From Bosea sp. (in: a-proteobacteria) (GTDB lineage Bacteria > Pseudomonadota > Alphaproteobacteria > Rhizobiales > Beijerinckiaceae), in contig JAAVVV010000001.1 in assembly GCA_023910605.1 (NCBI GenBank), positions 3,695,160 to 3,759,159 on the forward strand: a DNA stretch of 64,000 bases, in the 5' to 3' direction. The notes below the pieces were generated by a model, which had not been told where the DNA came from, did not search any database, and saw only the letters and a list, made by a program, of their open reading frames with translations. Numbering within the stretch: the first letter of the stretch is position 1; each line of letters begins with the position of its first letter. The position numbers were made by a program, and so were the translations under genes. Shown piece by piece: positions 17,533-25,997 of this stretch.

Positions 17533-18551
17533 GCGGTCGACTTGGGCTCGGCATCGTTGACATTGACCCGGAAGGCACCTTCGAGAATCTCCTTCTCCTT
17601 GGCCTTGACCATGGCGATGACATCGGCCGTCACAAGCTTGGGATCAAGCTCCGAGAGGCTGGCCCCGCCATGCGCCATATAGCTGTAGACGCCATAGTCA
17701 GCGGGCTCGAACGTGCCTGCGAGCACGTTGCGGATCACGCGGTCGATAGTGGGCTCCATGTGCCAGAGCGCAGACGCGAGCACGACGCCGGGATACTGTG
17801 CGGCGGTGTCTATGACGTTGCCGATGGCCTTGACGCCGCGCTCCTTGGCAGCATCCGTTACACCGAAGCGTTCGGCGTACATGATGTCAGCCTTCTTGTC
17901 GATCATCGCAAAGGCGGCTTCCTTCGCCTTCGGCGGATCGTACCAGGAGTTGATGAACGTGACGAAGAACTTGGCATCCTTGTTGACCGAAAGTACGCCA
18001 TCCATGAAGGCATGCATCAGCCGGTTGACCTCAGGGATGGCAAATCCGCCAACCAAGCCGATGACATTGGTTTTGGTTGCCTTGCCTGCGACGATCCCGG
18101 TCAGATAGGCAGGCTCATGGATGAAGTTGTCGAATACGGAGAAGTTCGGCTTCGAGGGCTGGAAGGATGATCCCATCAGATAGGCTATCCTCGGGAAGTC
18201 CGCAGCCACCCGTCGTGCAGCACGCTCGACAGCGAATGATTCGCCGACAATCAGGTCCATGCCTTCGGTCGAATACTGGCGCATGACGCGCTCGTAGTCT
18301 GTATTGGCGACGTTTTCGGACCACTTGTATGTGATGTCACCGCGGTCCTTGGCGATGTTCAGTGCTTTGTGGATGCGGCTGACCCATTGTTGTTCGACCG
18401 GGACCGTGTAGATCGATGCGACCTTCAACGGCTTTGTCTTGGCCTGAGCCAATGCCGCGCCGCCCGTACCGGCCAGCAGCGCCAGTCCGCCCCCAAGCTG
18501 AATGACAACTCGCCGATCAAGTCCGCCGCGTGGTTGGTTGTCCTTGTCCAT
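17529..18551 (-). CDS. BMP-family substrate-binding protein
   Basis: 340-aa periplasmic lipoprotein/PBP of the BMP (PnrA/Med) family. The N-terminus has a twin-arginine-like signal (LDRRVVIQLGG, then hydrophobic, AALAQA), suggesting Tat export. Family features are KVASIYTVPVEQQWVSRIHK, the GMDLIVGESFA segment and NFSVFDNFIHEPAYLTGIVAG. ATG 18551 has GGGAG 8 nt upstream; an open frame extends much further upstream but is transposase debris. First gene of the transporter-deaminase operon. Homologues bind purine or pyrimidine nucleosides; the neighbouring deaminase suggests a (methyl)cytosine-containing ligand. Confidence 0.88.
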   Translation of the reverse strand: MDKDNQPRGGLDRRVVIQLGGGLALLAGTGGAALAQAKTKPLKVASIYTVPVEQQWVSRIHKALNIAKDRGDITYKWSENVANTDYERVMRQYSTEGMDLIVGESFAVERAARRVAADFPRIAYLMGSSFQPSKPNFSVFDNFIHEPAYLTGIVAGKATKTNVIGLVGGFAIPEVNRLMHAFMDGVLSVNKDAKFFVTFINSWYDPPKAKEAAFAMIDKKADIMYAERFGVTDAAKERGVKAIGNVIDTAAQYPGVVLASALWHMEPTIDRVIRNVLAGTFEPADYGVYSYMAHGGASLSELDPKLVTADVIAMVKAKEKEILEGAFRVNVNDAEPKSTA

Positions 18552-18646
18552 TCCTTGATCTCCCATATTTCTGCCACTCTGTTCTCTGAGCATCGATCGA
18601 TTCGATCTGGCCTGCAACGCAAAATCCGGGCCTGTCACTTTCCACC

Positions 18647-18663
18647 AAGGAACATCGTTCCTT
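18647..18663. promoter_or_regulatory. Palindrome upstream of the BMP operon
   Basis: AAGGAAC, three bases, then GTTCCTT: a perfect 7-bp inverted repeat about 96 bp before the binding-protein start. It could be an operator. No -10/-35 pair could be assigned with confidence, and the regulator is unknown. Confidence 0.3.
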
Positions 18664-18729
18664 TTCATCTGTGCCAGAGGTCCTTGACGCATGTCATCTG
18701 CGTCTTCTTGATGAAGCCATGCAGCGCTG

Positions 18730-19086
18730 GCGCTGCCCTTCGCCGATACCCAGGCGATGCAGATGCACATCGACGAGATATCCCTCCACGTCGCCAAGGG
18801 CGCCCATGCGGTGCTGCTGCTCGACCGCGCAGGGTGGCGCACCACCGGCAATCTGCGCTGGCCGAAAAACATCACGCCGATACGGCTGCCGTCACGCTCG
18901 CCCGAACTCAACCCCGTCGGGCACGTCTGGCAGTTCTTGCGCGCCAAATACCTCTCGAACCGCGTTTTCGAGACCTGCGAAGAGATCATCGACGCGGCTT
19001 GCGACGCGTGGCGAAATCTGATCGCCCTCCCCCAGACAAACATATCGATCGGATCGCACGATTGGGCGCACATCGGTCAATCATGA
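18730..19086 (+). pseudogene. IS630-family transposase C-terminal remnant
   Basis: The frame reads LLDRAGW (second catalytic Asp region), PKNITPIRLPSRSPELNPVG (the DDE Glu in PELNP) and VFETCEEIIDAACDAWRNLI, followed by SIGSHDWA and a stop. This is the standard C-terminal third of an IS630-type transposase. The N-terminal two thirds is absent. The fragment may belong to the same kind of element as the one at 205..683. Confidence 0.8.
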
Positions 19087-19104
19087 TGACCGTTGGCATC
19101 ATCC

Positions 19105-19146
19105 CTTGAAAGCCGGGCTATGGTTCCGGCGCGGTCGTCTCGTCAT
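19105..19146 (-). pseudogene. IS3 OrfA N-terminal stub
   Basis: From ATG 19146 the minus strand reads MTRRPRRNHSPAFK, the first 14 residues of a common IS3-family OrfA, with GGAGAG just upstream as a ribosome binding site. It is cut at about 19105 by the junction with the IS630 remnant. Nothing of OrfB remains. Confidence 0.6.
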
Positions 19147-19511
19147 GGTCTCTCCTGTTCCAGGCATCATGCCGCGTTCAGGCAGAAGATCCACTTCTCC
19201 ACGCTGTCCAGATTCCCCGAGCCAGCTCTGCCCGCCCGCATGGGGCGATCGGCAACAAGCCTCCGATCTCGTTGCAGATCTTCGACGGCGCATCCAGCCA
19301 GACGCCGTGAACAGGCCGGAAACTCCGCCCGCCGGCGGCCCAACAAATGGGACCGGATCAGTCACGGTCAACAACAAGGGCCTTTGAGCTGATCCATGAT
19401 TTCTGGCGCGCACAGCCGGCTCTCGGAGACGGGGCAGCGCTGTACAAATGGCGAAAATCGGCGCGCGAAACAGCCATTCCCTCAAGTCGACCATGCCCTG
19501 CGCCCGAGCCG
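19147..19511. other. Spacer downstream of the dha operon, no gene
   Basis: The 365 bases between the IS3 stub and the dhaK stop codon hold only short unrecognised open frames. They may include the non-coding left end of the lost IS3 element. No clear terminator hairpin for the long leftward operon was identified. Confidence 0.4.
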
Positions 19512-20501
19512 CTACGTCCGCTGCAGGGCACTGGTTCGGACGGGTGCATCCCATAGCGCCAGCATCTGGCGGTCAGCCATGGTCACGGTGATCGAGCACC
19601 CGGCCATCTCAAGCGAGGTGACATAGTTCCCGACCATCGAACGGGCAATCTTGACGCCGTGCTGGCTGATGATCGCGGCGGCGTTCTCGTACATCAGATA
19701 GAGCTCCATCGCCGGTGTGCCGCCGAAGCCGTTGACGAGCACGATGGCGCTGCCCTTGGCGCTCTTGCCGAGATCGCCAAGGATGGCCTCGACGATCTCG
19801 GCCGCGATCACACGCGCGGGCTCAAGCTTCACCCGCCGCCGTCCCGGCTCGCCGTGAATGCCGACGCCCATCTCCATCTCGTCATCGGCGAGCTGGAATG
19901 TCGGGTTGCCGGCGGCAGGCACAGTGCAGGAGGTCAGCGCCACCCCCATGGAGCGGGTGCGGGCGACGACCTTGTCGCCAAGCGTCTTGAGCGCGTCGAG
20001 GCTCATGCCCTGTTCGGCCGCGGCACCGACGATCTTCTCGACAATCATCGTTCCGGCGACGCCGCGCCGTCCAGTCGTGTAGGAGGAATTCTGCACGGCG
20101 ACGTCGTCGTTAACGATCACGGTCTGGATGTTCTGCGCCGCCATCTCGCGCGCCATCTCGAAGTTCATCACATCGCCTTCGTAATTCTTGACGATGAACA
20201 AGCAGCCGGCTCCGGTATCCACCGCCTCCGCCGCAGCAATCATCTGGTCGGGCGTGGGCGAGGTGAAGACTTGTCCAGGGCAAGCGGCATCGAGCATGCC
20301 AACGCCCACAAAACCCGCGTGAAGCGGCTCGTGGCCGGAGCCGCCGCCGGAAATCAGCGCCACCTTGCCGCGCTTCAGGCGCGTGCGTCGAATAAACTTG
20401 CGCTCCTCGCCCATGGCCACGATGTCGGCGTGGGCGCGCACGAATCCGTCGAGGCTCTCGGCAAGAACCGTATCGATTCCATTGATCAGCTTCTTCATCA
20501 C
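19512..20501 (-). CDS. dhaK: Dihydroxyacetone kinase substrate-binding subunit DhaK
   Basis: 329-aa DhaK. Conserved features are SGGGSGHEPLHAGFVG (residues 51-66, substrate pocket), KNYEGDVMNFEMA and GVGIHGEPG. His216 of the last motif corresponds to the residue that binds dihydroxyacetone covalently as a hemiaminal. With DhaL, which carries the ADP coenzyme, and DhaM, the phosphoryl donor, it makes dihydroxyacetone phosphate in the cytosol using PEP via EI and HPr. Full length. Last gene of the operon; its start overlaps the small XRE-like gene by 4 nt. Erythrulose or a related ketose is a conceivable alternative substrate. Confidence 0.93.
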   Translation of the reverse strand: MMKKLINGIDTVLAESLDGFVRAHADIVAMGEERKFIRRTRLKRGKVALISGGGSGHEPLHAGFVGVGMLDAACPGQVFTSPTPDQMIAAAEAVDTGAGCLFIVKNYEGDVMNFEMAREMAAQNIQTVIVNDDVAVQNSSYTTGRRGVAGTMIVEKIVGAAAEQGMSLDALKTLGDKVVARTRSMGVALTSCTVPAAGNPTFQLADDEMEMGVGIHGEPGRRRVKLEPARVIAAEIVEAILGDLGKSAKGSAIVLVNGFGGTPAMELYLMYENAAAIISQHGVKIARSMVGNYVTSLEMAGCSITVTMADRQMLALWDAPVRTSALQRT

Positions 20502-20986
20502 TGTCCTCCGCCTTTGTCCTTGCTGTCACCCTTGCTGTCACCCTTGCCGTCACTCTTGCCGTCACTCTTGGCCGTGACGAGGCGCGCGACGCCTGTGATG
20601 AACGTGTCGAGCAGTTCATCGAACGTGTGGTTCTTCTCGTCACTGCCGAAATCCGGCAGCACCAGATGAGCATGCCGGCCACGCGCCCGGTTGGAGACTT
20701 CGACAAGGCTGCGCGGGTGAGCCCTGTGATATGCCTCCATGAAGGCGACACGCTCGACGGGCGAGAAGTGGCAGATCTCGAAGATCGTCGCGACATGCCG
20801 CGCCGGAACAGGGATCGCATAAGCAGGATTGGCGATTTGCGTTATGAAGCTGCGGTTGCGTTTCAAGGCGTCGGCCAGGCGCTGGCGCGTCCCCGACGGC
20901 CGGCGGTCCAGCACATCGCGCAGAATGCCCTTGTAGGCGGCGACAAGGTCGATCTTGTCATCCGGGGCAGGAGCCGCCTCAACCAT
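20498..20986 (-). CDS. XRE-like small protein embedded in the dha operon
   Basis: 162 aa with no recognised name. Residues about 33-75 (GTRQRLADALKRNRSFITQI, then NPAYAIPVPARHVATIFEIC) look like a lambda-repressor/Cro-type helix-turn-helix. HFSPVERVAFMEAYHRAHP follows. The last 24 residues are a Lys/Ser/Asp/Gly repeat made by a 12-bp tandem repeat. ATG 20986 is chosen because GGGAG lies 6 nt upstream; a longer frame to 21070 would overlap the EI gene deeply. It overlaps ptsI by 8 nt and dhaK by 4 nt, so it is made with them. A regulator of the dha operon is a fair guess but unproven. Confidence 0.65.
   Translation of the reverse strand: MVEAAPAPDDKIDLVAAYKGILRDVLDRRPSGTRQRLADALKRNRSFITQIANPAYAIPVPARHVATIFEICHFSPVERVAFMEAYHRAHPRSLVEVSNRARGRHAHLVLPDFGSDEKNHTFDELLDTFITGVARLVTAKSDGKSDGKGDSKGDSKDKGGGQ
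20519..20566 (-). repeat. 12-bp tandem repeat in the XRE-like gene
   Basis: Four in-frame units of the form CTTGCTGTCACC or CTTGCCGTCACT (plus strand) encode a hydrophilic Gly-Asp-Ser-Lys tail. The units come in two slightly different pairs, indicating successive slippage duplications. Confidence 0.85.
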
Positions 20987-22574
20987 GGCCATCTCCCAGC
21001 GTGACGCCCGCCAGGGCGCGCTTGGCTCCGGCCAGCAGCCTGGGTGACATCGACAAGGTGCGGATGCCATGCCTGAGCAGGAGCGGAATCATTCGCTCGT
21101 CACCGCCTGCGTCGCCGCAGAGCGAAACCTTCACACCGTTGCGCGCGCCATGTTCGGCGACCATCCCGATCAGCCTGAGCACGGCGGGATGACCCGGATC
21201 GGCAAGGCTGGCCACATCTGCGATATCGCGCCCGCATGCCATGACGTATTGCGTCAGGTCGTTCGAACCGATCGACAGGAAAGCTGCGTTGAAACGTTCA
21301 AGCGTCAAGGCGGCGGCCGGCACTTCCACCATCATGCCAAGCTTCGGCATGCGGTGCGCCACGCCCTCCCTTCGCAGGCTGTCGCAGGCTTCCGCCAGCA
21401 GGGCCCGGCTCGCCTCCAGTTCCTCGGGAACCGAAACCATCGGGATCATCACCTCGACATCGCCGAGCGCAGCCGCCCTCGCCAGAGCCCGCAGCTGTGG
21501 CAGGAAGACATCCTTGCGCTTCAGGGTCAGCCGAACGCCGCGCACCCCGAGGAATGGATTGCTTTCGCCCGTCGGTGTTAATCCGGGGATCGGCTTGTCG
21601 CCGCCGGCGTCAAGCGTTCTGAAGGTGATGGGGCGGCCCATCGCCCAGCGGACAATCCGGGCATAGATATCCGCTTGGGCATCCTCGCTGGGCAACGCCT
21701 TGCCCTCGAACAGAAGTTCCGTGCGCACAAGGCCGATGCCATCGCAGATCGCCGGATCAAGCTTGTCGAGTTCAGAGGGGTCGGCGATGTTGATGAGCGT
21801 GCTGATCCGTGTTCCGTCACGGGTGAGTGCCGGCTTGTCCAGATAGGTCGCGGCTTCCACGGCGCGCTGTTCGCTGGCATTGCGGTCGCGCAAGAACAGC
21901 TCCTGCTCGGCGGGCGACGGATCGACGACGACCAGGCCGCCCAGCGCGTCGATCAGCACCTCGCGTCCAGCAAGGTCGTTGGCTGGAAGTCCCACGATCA
22001 TCGGGACGCCACGAGAGCGTGCCAGCATCGCAACGTGGCTGGTGGCGCTGCCCTTGCGCAGCAAAATGGCGCCGCCCTCCCACTGCGCGCTCAGGAATCG
22101 TGTGGGCGTGATGTCGTCCGCGAGCACGATCGAGCCGGGTGCAAGGGCGGCTTGGGACGAGCCGGTCAAGGCGTCCAGCACCCGCTCGCGGATGTCGGCA
22201 AGATCGCTGGCGCGGGCGCGGAAGTATTCGTCATCTGACGCCTCGTATCCGGATATCTCGAGCGCCATTGCGGCGGACCATGCCATATCGGCCGTCTGGC
22301 CATTATGGATGGCTGCAAAAGCGCCTTCCGCGAGCGCGTCGTCCCCGAGCATCGCCACCTGGAAAGCGAGCATGTCGGCGGCTTCACCTTCGGCGTTCGC
22401 CGCCAAAGCGGCGATCTCCCCGGCAGCTGTCGCAATCGCGGATGTCAGCGCCTCAGCCTCCGCTTCGCTGCCGGCAGCCTTGCGCCGGGGCGCCCGCCGA
22501 ACGTCAAGAATTGCGACAACGCCGGCAGCAAAGCCGGGTGACGCACACTGACCCTTGATGCGGCTGGACGACAT
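20979..22574 (-). CDS. ptsI: PTS enzyme I (PEP-protein phosphotransferase) of the Dha system
   Basis: 531 aa, somewhat shorter than E. coli EI (575). The N-terminal HPr-binding/phosphohistidine part carries GSATSHVAMLARSRGVPMIV with active-site His180. The C-terminal PEP-binding barrel has RTELLFEG, TFRTLDAGGDKP, FLGVRGVRLTL, GSNDLTQYVMA and the Cys of VSLCGDAGG. It transfers phosphate from PEP to HPr. Position between the HPr gene and dhaK suggests a dedicated EI for the kinase rather than a general sugar PTS; no EIIC permease is present in the window. The gene starts 10 bp after the HPr gene. Confidence 0.92.
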   Translation of the reverse strand: MSSSRIKGQCASPGFAAGVVAILDVRRAPRRKAAGSEAEAEALTSAIATAAGEIAALAANAEGEAADMLAFQVAMLGDDALAEGAFAAIHNGQTADMAWSAAMALEISGYEASDDEYFRARASDLADIRERVLDALTGSSQAALAPGSIVLADDITPTRFLSAQWEGGAILLRKGSATSHVAMLARSRGVPMIVGLPANDLAGREVLIDALGGLVVVDPSPAEQELFLRDRNASEQRAVEAATYLDKPALTRDGTRISTLINIADPSELDKLDPAICDGIGLVRTELLFEGKALPSEDAQADIYARIVRWAMGRPITFRTLDAGGDKPIPGLTPTGESNPFLGVRGVRLTLKRKDVFLPQLRALARAAALGDVEVMIPMVSVPEELEASRALLAEACDSLRREGVAHRMPKLGMMVEVPAAALTLERFNAAFLSIGSNDLTQYVMACGRDIADVASLADPGHPAVLRLIGMVAEHGARNGVKVSLCGDAGGDERMIPLLLRHGIRTLSMSPRLLAGAKRALAGVTLGDGHG

Positions 22575-22584
22575 TCCGGGGTCC

Positions 22585-22857
22585 TCAATGCTCGTCGAAC
22601 TGGCGGTTGATCAGGTCGAGCACCGCGCTCAATGATGTCTCCGCGTCCGGACCGCTCGTCCGGACATGCAGCGTCGCGCCCTTCGCAGCCTTCACCCGCA
22701 TGACCTTGACCGGGCTCTTGGCGTCGACCCAGGGTCCGTCTGGCGCCAAGGCGAACTCGACCGGCCCGGTAAAACGCTTGGCGAGTTGCGTCAGCTTGAC
22801 TGACGGGCGTGCATGCAGGCCAACCGCATTGGTGAGAAGCGCCGATCCCGTCTTCAT
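22585..22857 (-). CDS. HPr-family phosphocarrier of the Dha system
   Basis: 90 aa, the usual HPr length. NAVGLHARPS places the active His at residue 15, exactly the canonical position, when ATG 22857 is used. That start has GGAGAGG about 8 nt upstream and is preferred to the in-frame ATG at 22899, which overlaps dhaM. The protein passes phosphate from the adjacent EI to DhaM. The segment around SPVKVMRVKAAKGATLHV is the HPr core. Confidence 0.9.
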   Translation of the reverse strand: MKTGSALLTNAVGLHARPSVKLTQLAKRFTGPVEFALAPDGPWVDAKSPVKVMRVKAAKGATLHVRTSGPDAETSLSAVLDLINRQFDEH

Positions 22858-22895
22858 GCCGCCATCCTCTCCTGTCGTCATCCGCACCGTGTCAG

Positions 22896-23282
22896 TCATG
22901 ACCCCAGTTCCTCCGCCGTGCGCTTGACGTCCTCGAGCGAAGAGCCGCCGGAGCTTTCTGTCGCCGCGATCACCGCGCCTTCCACAAGAGGCGCGTTGCA
23001 GACCACGATGCGGCGGCGCCTGTCCTGAGGCATGAACTCGGCCGCCATCTCGCTATTGGTTTCCGCGCCGCCGAGATCAACCAGGATCGCCACGCCGGCC
23101 TCGGACCAGGCAGTCTCGATTGCAGCCATGATGGCCTCGACCGAAGTCCCGAGCTGTCCGTCCGGATTGCCGCCGGTATAGGCCAGCGGCACACTGTCGC
23201 CAACCATCTGACGGACCATATCGGCCGTGCCTTCGGCTATCTTGGGTGAATGGGACACGATGACGATGCCGACATTGCTCAT
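22896..23282 (-). CDS. dhaM: DhaM, PTS EIIA-type phosphoryl donor
   Basis: 128-aa single-domain DhaM of the mannose-EIIA fold. VIVSHSPKIAEG holds the phosphorylated His11, and VAILVDLGGAETNSEMA is the conserved core. E. coli DhaM carries fused HPr and EI-like domains, whereas here those functions are separate downstream genes. It rephosphorylates the ADP bound in DhaL. The start overlaps dhaL by 4 nt. Confidence 0.92.
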   Translation of the reverse strand: MSNVGIVIVSHSPKIAEGTADMVRQMVGDSVPLAYTGGNPDGQLGTSVEAIMAAIETAWSEAGVAILVDLGGAETNSEMAAEFMPQDRRRRIVVCNAPLVEGAVIAATESSGGSSLEDVKRTAEELGS

Positions 23283-23869
23283 GCCGCATCTCCGACGTGG
23301 TCGCAGATGGTGGCAATGATCAGGGCGCTGGAGCGCGAGCCAGGATCCATGTGTCCGATCGAGCGATCGCCAAGGAACGAGGCCCGCCCGCGGGTGGCCT
23401 TCAATGGCATTGTGGCATCAGCAGCGGCCAATGCCGTCACCTTGATCTCGGCGGCTGATTTCCCCGCGCTCAGCGCTTGGCTGGCCGGGATCAGCACATC
23501 AAGCATGGTCTTTTGACCCTGTTCGGACTTGCCTCGCGCCGCAACGCCTGCAACAGCGGCCGCGAAGGCTTGTGCAAGGTCGGCCCGGCCGGGTTCTGAT
23601 GGCAGTGCCTTGCCCATTTCCATCGCCAGCGTGCCGAAAAGCGGCCCGGATGCGCCGCCCACCTTCATCACCAGGAGCATGCCGACGGCCTTCAGAACCT
23701 CGCCCGGCGGCTTGCCGGCCAGCTTTGGCAATTCCGCCAGAACAGCTTCCATGCCGCGTTTCATGTTGAGGCCGTGGTCACCATCCCCGATGGCCTGGTC
23801 GAGCGCGGTCAGATGTTCAGCTTCGGCGATGATCGCCCGAGCGACAGTGGTGATCAATAGTTCCGTCAT
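23279..23869 (-). CDS. dhaL: Dihydroxyacetone kinase ADP-binding subunit DhaL
   Basis: 196-aa DhaL. ALDQAIGDGDHGLNMKRGM contains the Asp residues that hold the Mg-ADP. KVGGASGPLFGTLAMEMGKA and GQKTMLDVLIPA are the other nucleotide-binding loops, and GRASFLGDRSIGHMDPGS is the C-terminal lid. ATG 23869 is chosen on AGGGTG spacing; ATG 23875 two codons upstream is possible. It abuts the ABC ATPase gene (stop at 23877), so transporter and kinase are co-transcribed. Confidence 0.93.
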   Translation of the reverse strand: MTELLITTVARAIIAEAEHLTALDQAIGDGDHGLNMKRGMEAVLAELPKLAGKPPGEVLKAVGMLLVMKVGGASGPLFGTLAMEMGKALPSEPGRADLAQAFAAAVAGVAARGKSEQGQKTMLDVLIPASQALSAGKSAAEIKVTALAAADATMPLKATRGRASFLGDRSIGHMDPGSRSSALIIATICDHVGDAA

Positions 23870-23876
23870 CAGCATT

Positions 23877-24899
23877 TCACCCTGCAATTCGTTGTCCGTC
23901 AGCGCCAAAGAACAGCGGTCTGGCCAGTTCGATACTGACCTGATCGCCGACGTCCAGGCCGCTGTCGGGGTCAGCGAGGGTGACGATGTCGGCCTCGCCA
24001 AGCGTGACATGAAGATGATTCTGGTCTCCCAGATGCTCGACCCACTTGATCGAGCCAGAAACGCCGCGCCGCGTCGCATCGGCCTTGCTCAGACGGACAT
24101 GCTCGGTGCGGGCGCCGATGATTGCGGTGTGCCGCGGCATGACCATGTCCCCAAGAAGTGCGCGGGGCAAAAGGTTGATCGCTGGCTGGCCGAGCCGTGT
24201 GGCCACATAGGTGCTGGCCGGGTTCTCGTAAATCTCGCGTGGCGTGCCGATCTGCACAAGCCTGCCGCCCTCCATAACCCCGATGCGCGATGCCATGGTC
24301 ATCGCCTCGATCTGGTCATGCGTCACGTAAAGTATGGTGGCGCCCATGTCTTGCTGGATGCGCTTGAGTTCAAGCCGCAGTTCCGAACGGAGCTTGGCAT
24401 CAAGCGACGAAAGCGGCTCATCCATCAGGTAGATGTTGGGACGGCGCACCAGGGCCCGACCAATGGCGACGCGCTGCATCTGGCCGCCGGACAGGCGCGT
24501 GGCAGAGTTGGCCAGCTTGTCTTCAATGCGTAGAATCCTGGCAATGTCGGTGACGCGGCGCTTAATCTCGTCCTCAGGCAGCTTTCGCAAGGGCGAACGC
24601 AGCGGGAAGGCCAGGTTGTCGTAGACAGTCAGGTGCGGGTAGAGCGAATACTGCTGGAACACGAATGTCGTATCACGCTGGGCCGGTTCGGCGCCGGTGA
24701 CATCCTGTCCGGCAATCAGCACCTGCCCTGCATCAGCCCGCTCCAGTCCGGCAATGAGCCGGAGGGTCGTCGTCTTGCCGACACCGGTCGGACCCAGCAG
24801 CACCACGAACTCACCGTTGGCGATGGTGAGGCTCAGGTCATCAACCGCGACAGTATGCTTGAAGCGCTTCGAGACGCCGTTCAGCACGACATCGGCCAT
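23877..24899 (-). CDS. ABC transporter ATPase, UgpC/GlpT type (second)
   Basis: 340-aa importer ATPase with Walker A LGPTGVGKTT, Q-loop VFQQYSLYPH, signature LSGGQMQRVAIGRAL, Walker B IYLMDEPLSS and H-loop YVTHDQIEA. A C-terminal TOBE-like regulatory domain follows (about residues 240-340). It is one of two tandem ATPases; rhizobial glycerol importers likewise carry two different ATPases. Its start overlaps the end of the other ATPase gene by one base. Confidence 0.9.
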   Translation of the reverse strand: MADVVLNGVSKRFKHTVAVDDLSLTIANGEFVVLLGPTGVGKTTTLRLIAGLERADAGQVLIAGQDVTGAEPAQRDTTFVFQQYSLYPHLTVYDNLAFPLRSPLRKLPEDEIKRRVTDIARILRIEDKLANSATRLSGGQMQRVAIGRALVRRPNIYLMDEPLSSLDAKLRSELRLELKRIQQDMGATILYVTHDQIEAMTMASRIGVMEGGRLVQIGTPREIYENPASTYVATRLGQPAINLLPRALLGDMVMPRHTAIIGARTEHVRLSKADATRRGVSGSIKWVEHLGDQNHLHVTLGEADIVTLADPDSGLDVGDQVSIELARPLFFGADGQRIAG

Positions 24900-25993
24900 C
24901 AGAGCGGCCCTCCATCATGCAGCGCCGTGGAGATGGCGCGGCCCGTGTCGCGGGCGAAAATCGAGAGCTTCTCGGGCCGGAAGCTGAGCCCAAGCCTGTC
25001 GCCGGCCTTGATGGGCACGTCCGATGGCAGGCGCGCCCTCACCTGTCCCTCGGCGGTGTTGATGGTCACCACCTGGGTGGTGCCCAGATACTCCGAGCCG
25101 AAAACCTCTCCGCGGACCGGTCCGTCCTCGCTGATCCGGACATGTTCTGGCCTGACACCAAGCACATAATCGGCCGCCGGCATGCTGGTCCTGAGTTCGG
25201 GCACCCGCTGACGCCCCAAACCGATGGTGATCTCGCTGACGCCGCTGGCCAGGTCGCCGCCGAAGCTCAGGAAGTTCATCGGCGGCGATCCGATGAAGTC
25301 CGCCACGAACATGGTGGCGGGCCGGTCATAGATCTCCTGCGGCGAGCCGAACTGCTCGATCACGCCCTGATTCATCACGGCGATCTTGTCCCCCATCGAC
25401 ATGGCTTCGAGCTGGTCATGGGTGACATAGACCGTGGTGGCTTTCAGCCGGTCATGCAGCGCGCGCAACTCGCCGCACATGATGTGACGAAACTCGGCAT
25501 CAAGCGCGCCCAGCGGCTCGTCCATCATGAAGGCGGCCGGCTCGCGCACGATGGCACGGCCTAGCGCCACACGCTGCCTGTCTCCCGAGGAAAGGCCGTT
25601 CACGGGCCGGTCGAGCAGATGGTCGATGCGCAAGGTGCGGGCCGCCTCGGCGATACGCTTGTCGATCTCCGCGCGATCCATGCCGATATTCTTCAGCGGA
25701 TAGCTGATGTTCTGCCGCACGTTCATGTGGGGATAGAGCGCGAACAGCTGGAAAACGAAGGCGATGTCCCGCTGTGAAGCGGGCTTGAAGGTCACATCCT
25801 CGCCTGCAAGCCTGATCTCCCCCGAGGTCGGCAGCTCAAGACCTGCGATCATGCGCAGCGTCGTGGTCTTCCCGCAGCCAGAGGGGCCGAGCAGGCAGAA
25901 GAACTCGCCATCATTGACGGTGAAGGTCGAGCTCTTCACCGCGGCGAATTCACCGAACGACTTGTGCAGATGGGTCACGTCGATGGTTGCCAT
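24899..25993 (-). CDS. ABC transporter ATPase, UgpC/GlpS type (first)
   Basis: 364-aa importer ATPase with Walker A LGPSGCGKTT, Q-loop VFQLFALYPH, Walker B AFMMDEPLGALD, H-loop YVTHDQLEA and a C-terminal TOBE domain. The ABC signature is variant (LSSGDRQRVALGRAI), and the protein forms a pair with a canonical partner, so one composite ATP site may be less active. It lies 4 bp from the small membrane protein gene. Confidence 0.9.
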   Translation of the reverse strand: MATIDVTHLHKSFGEFAAVKSSTFTVNDGEFFCLLGPSGCGKTTTLRMIAGLELPTSGEIRLAGEDVTFKPASQRDIAFVFQLFALYPHMNVRQNISYPLKNIGMDRAEIDKRIAEAARTLRIDHLLDRPVNGLSSGDRQRVALGRAIVREPAAFMMDEPLGALDAEFRHIMCGELRALHDRLKATTVYVTHDQLEAMSMGDKIAVMNQGVIEQFGSPQEIYDRPATMFVADFIGSPPMNFLSFGGDLASGVSEITIGLGRQRVPELRTSMPAADYVLGVRPEHVRISEDGPVRGEVFGSEYLGTTQVVTINTAEGQVRARLPSDVPIKAGDRLGLSFRPEKLSIFARDTGRAISTALHDGGPL

Positions 25994-25997
25994 CAGC

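Noticed and set aside
17529..19073. Longer start for the BMP binding protein at 19073
   Set aside because: The extension is antisense to the IS630 remnant and would bury the signal peptide.
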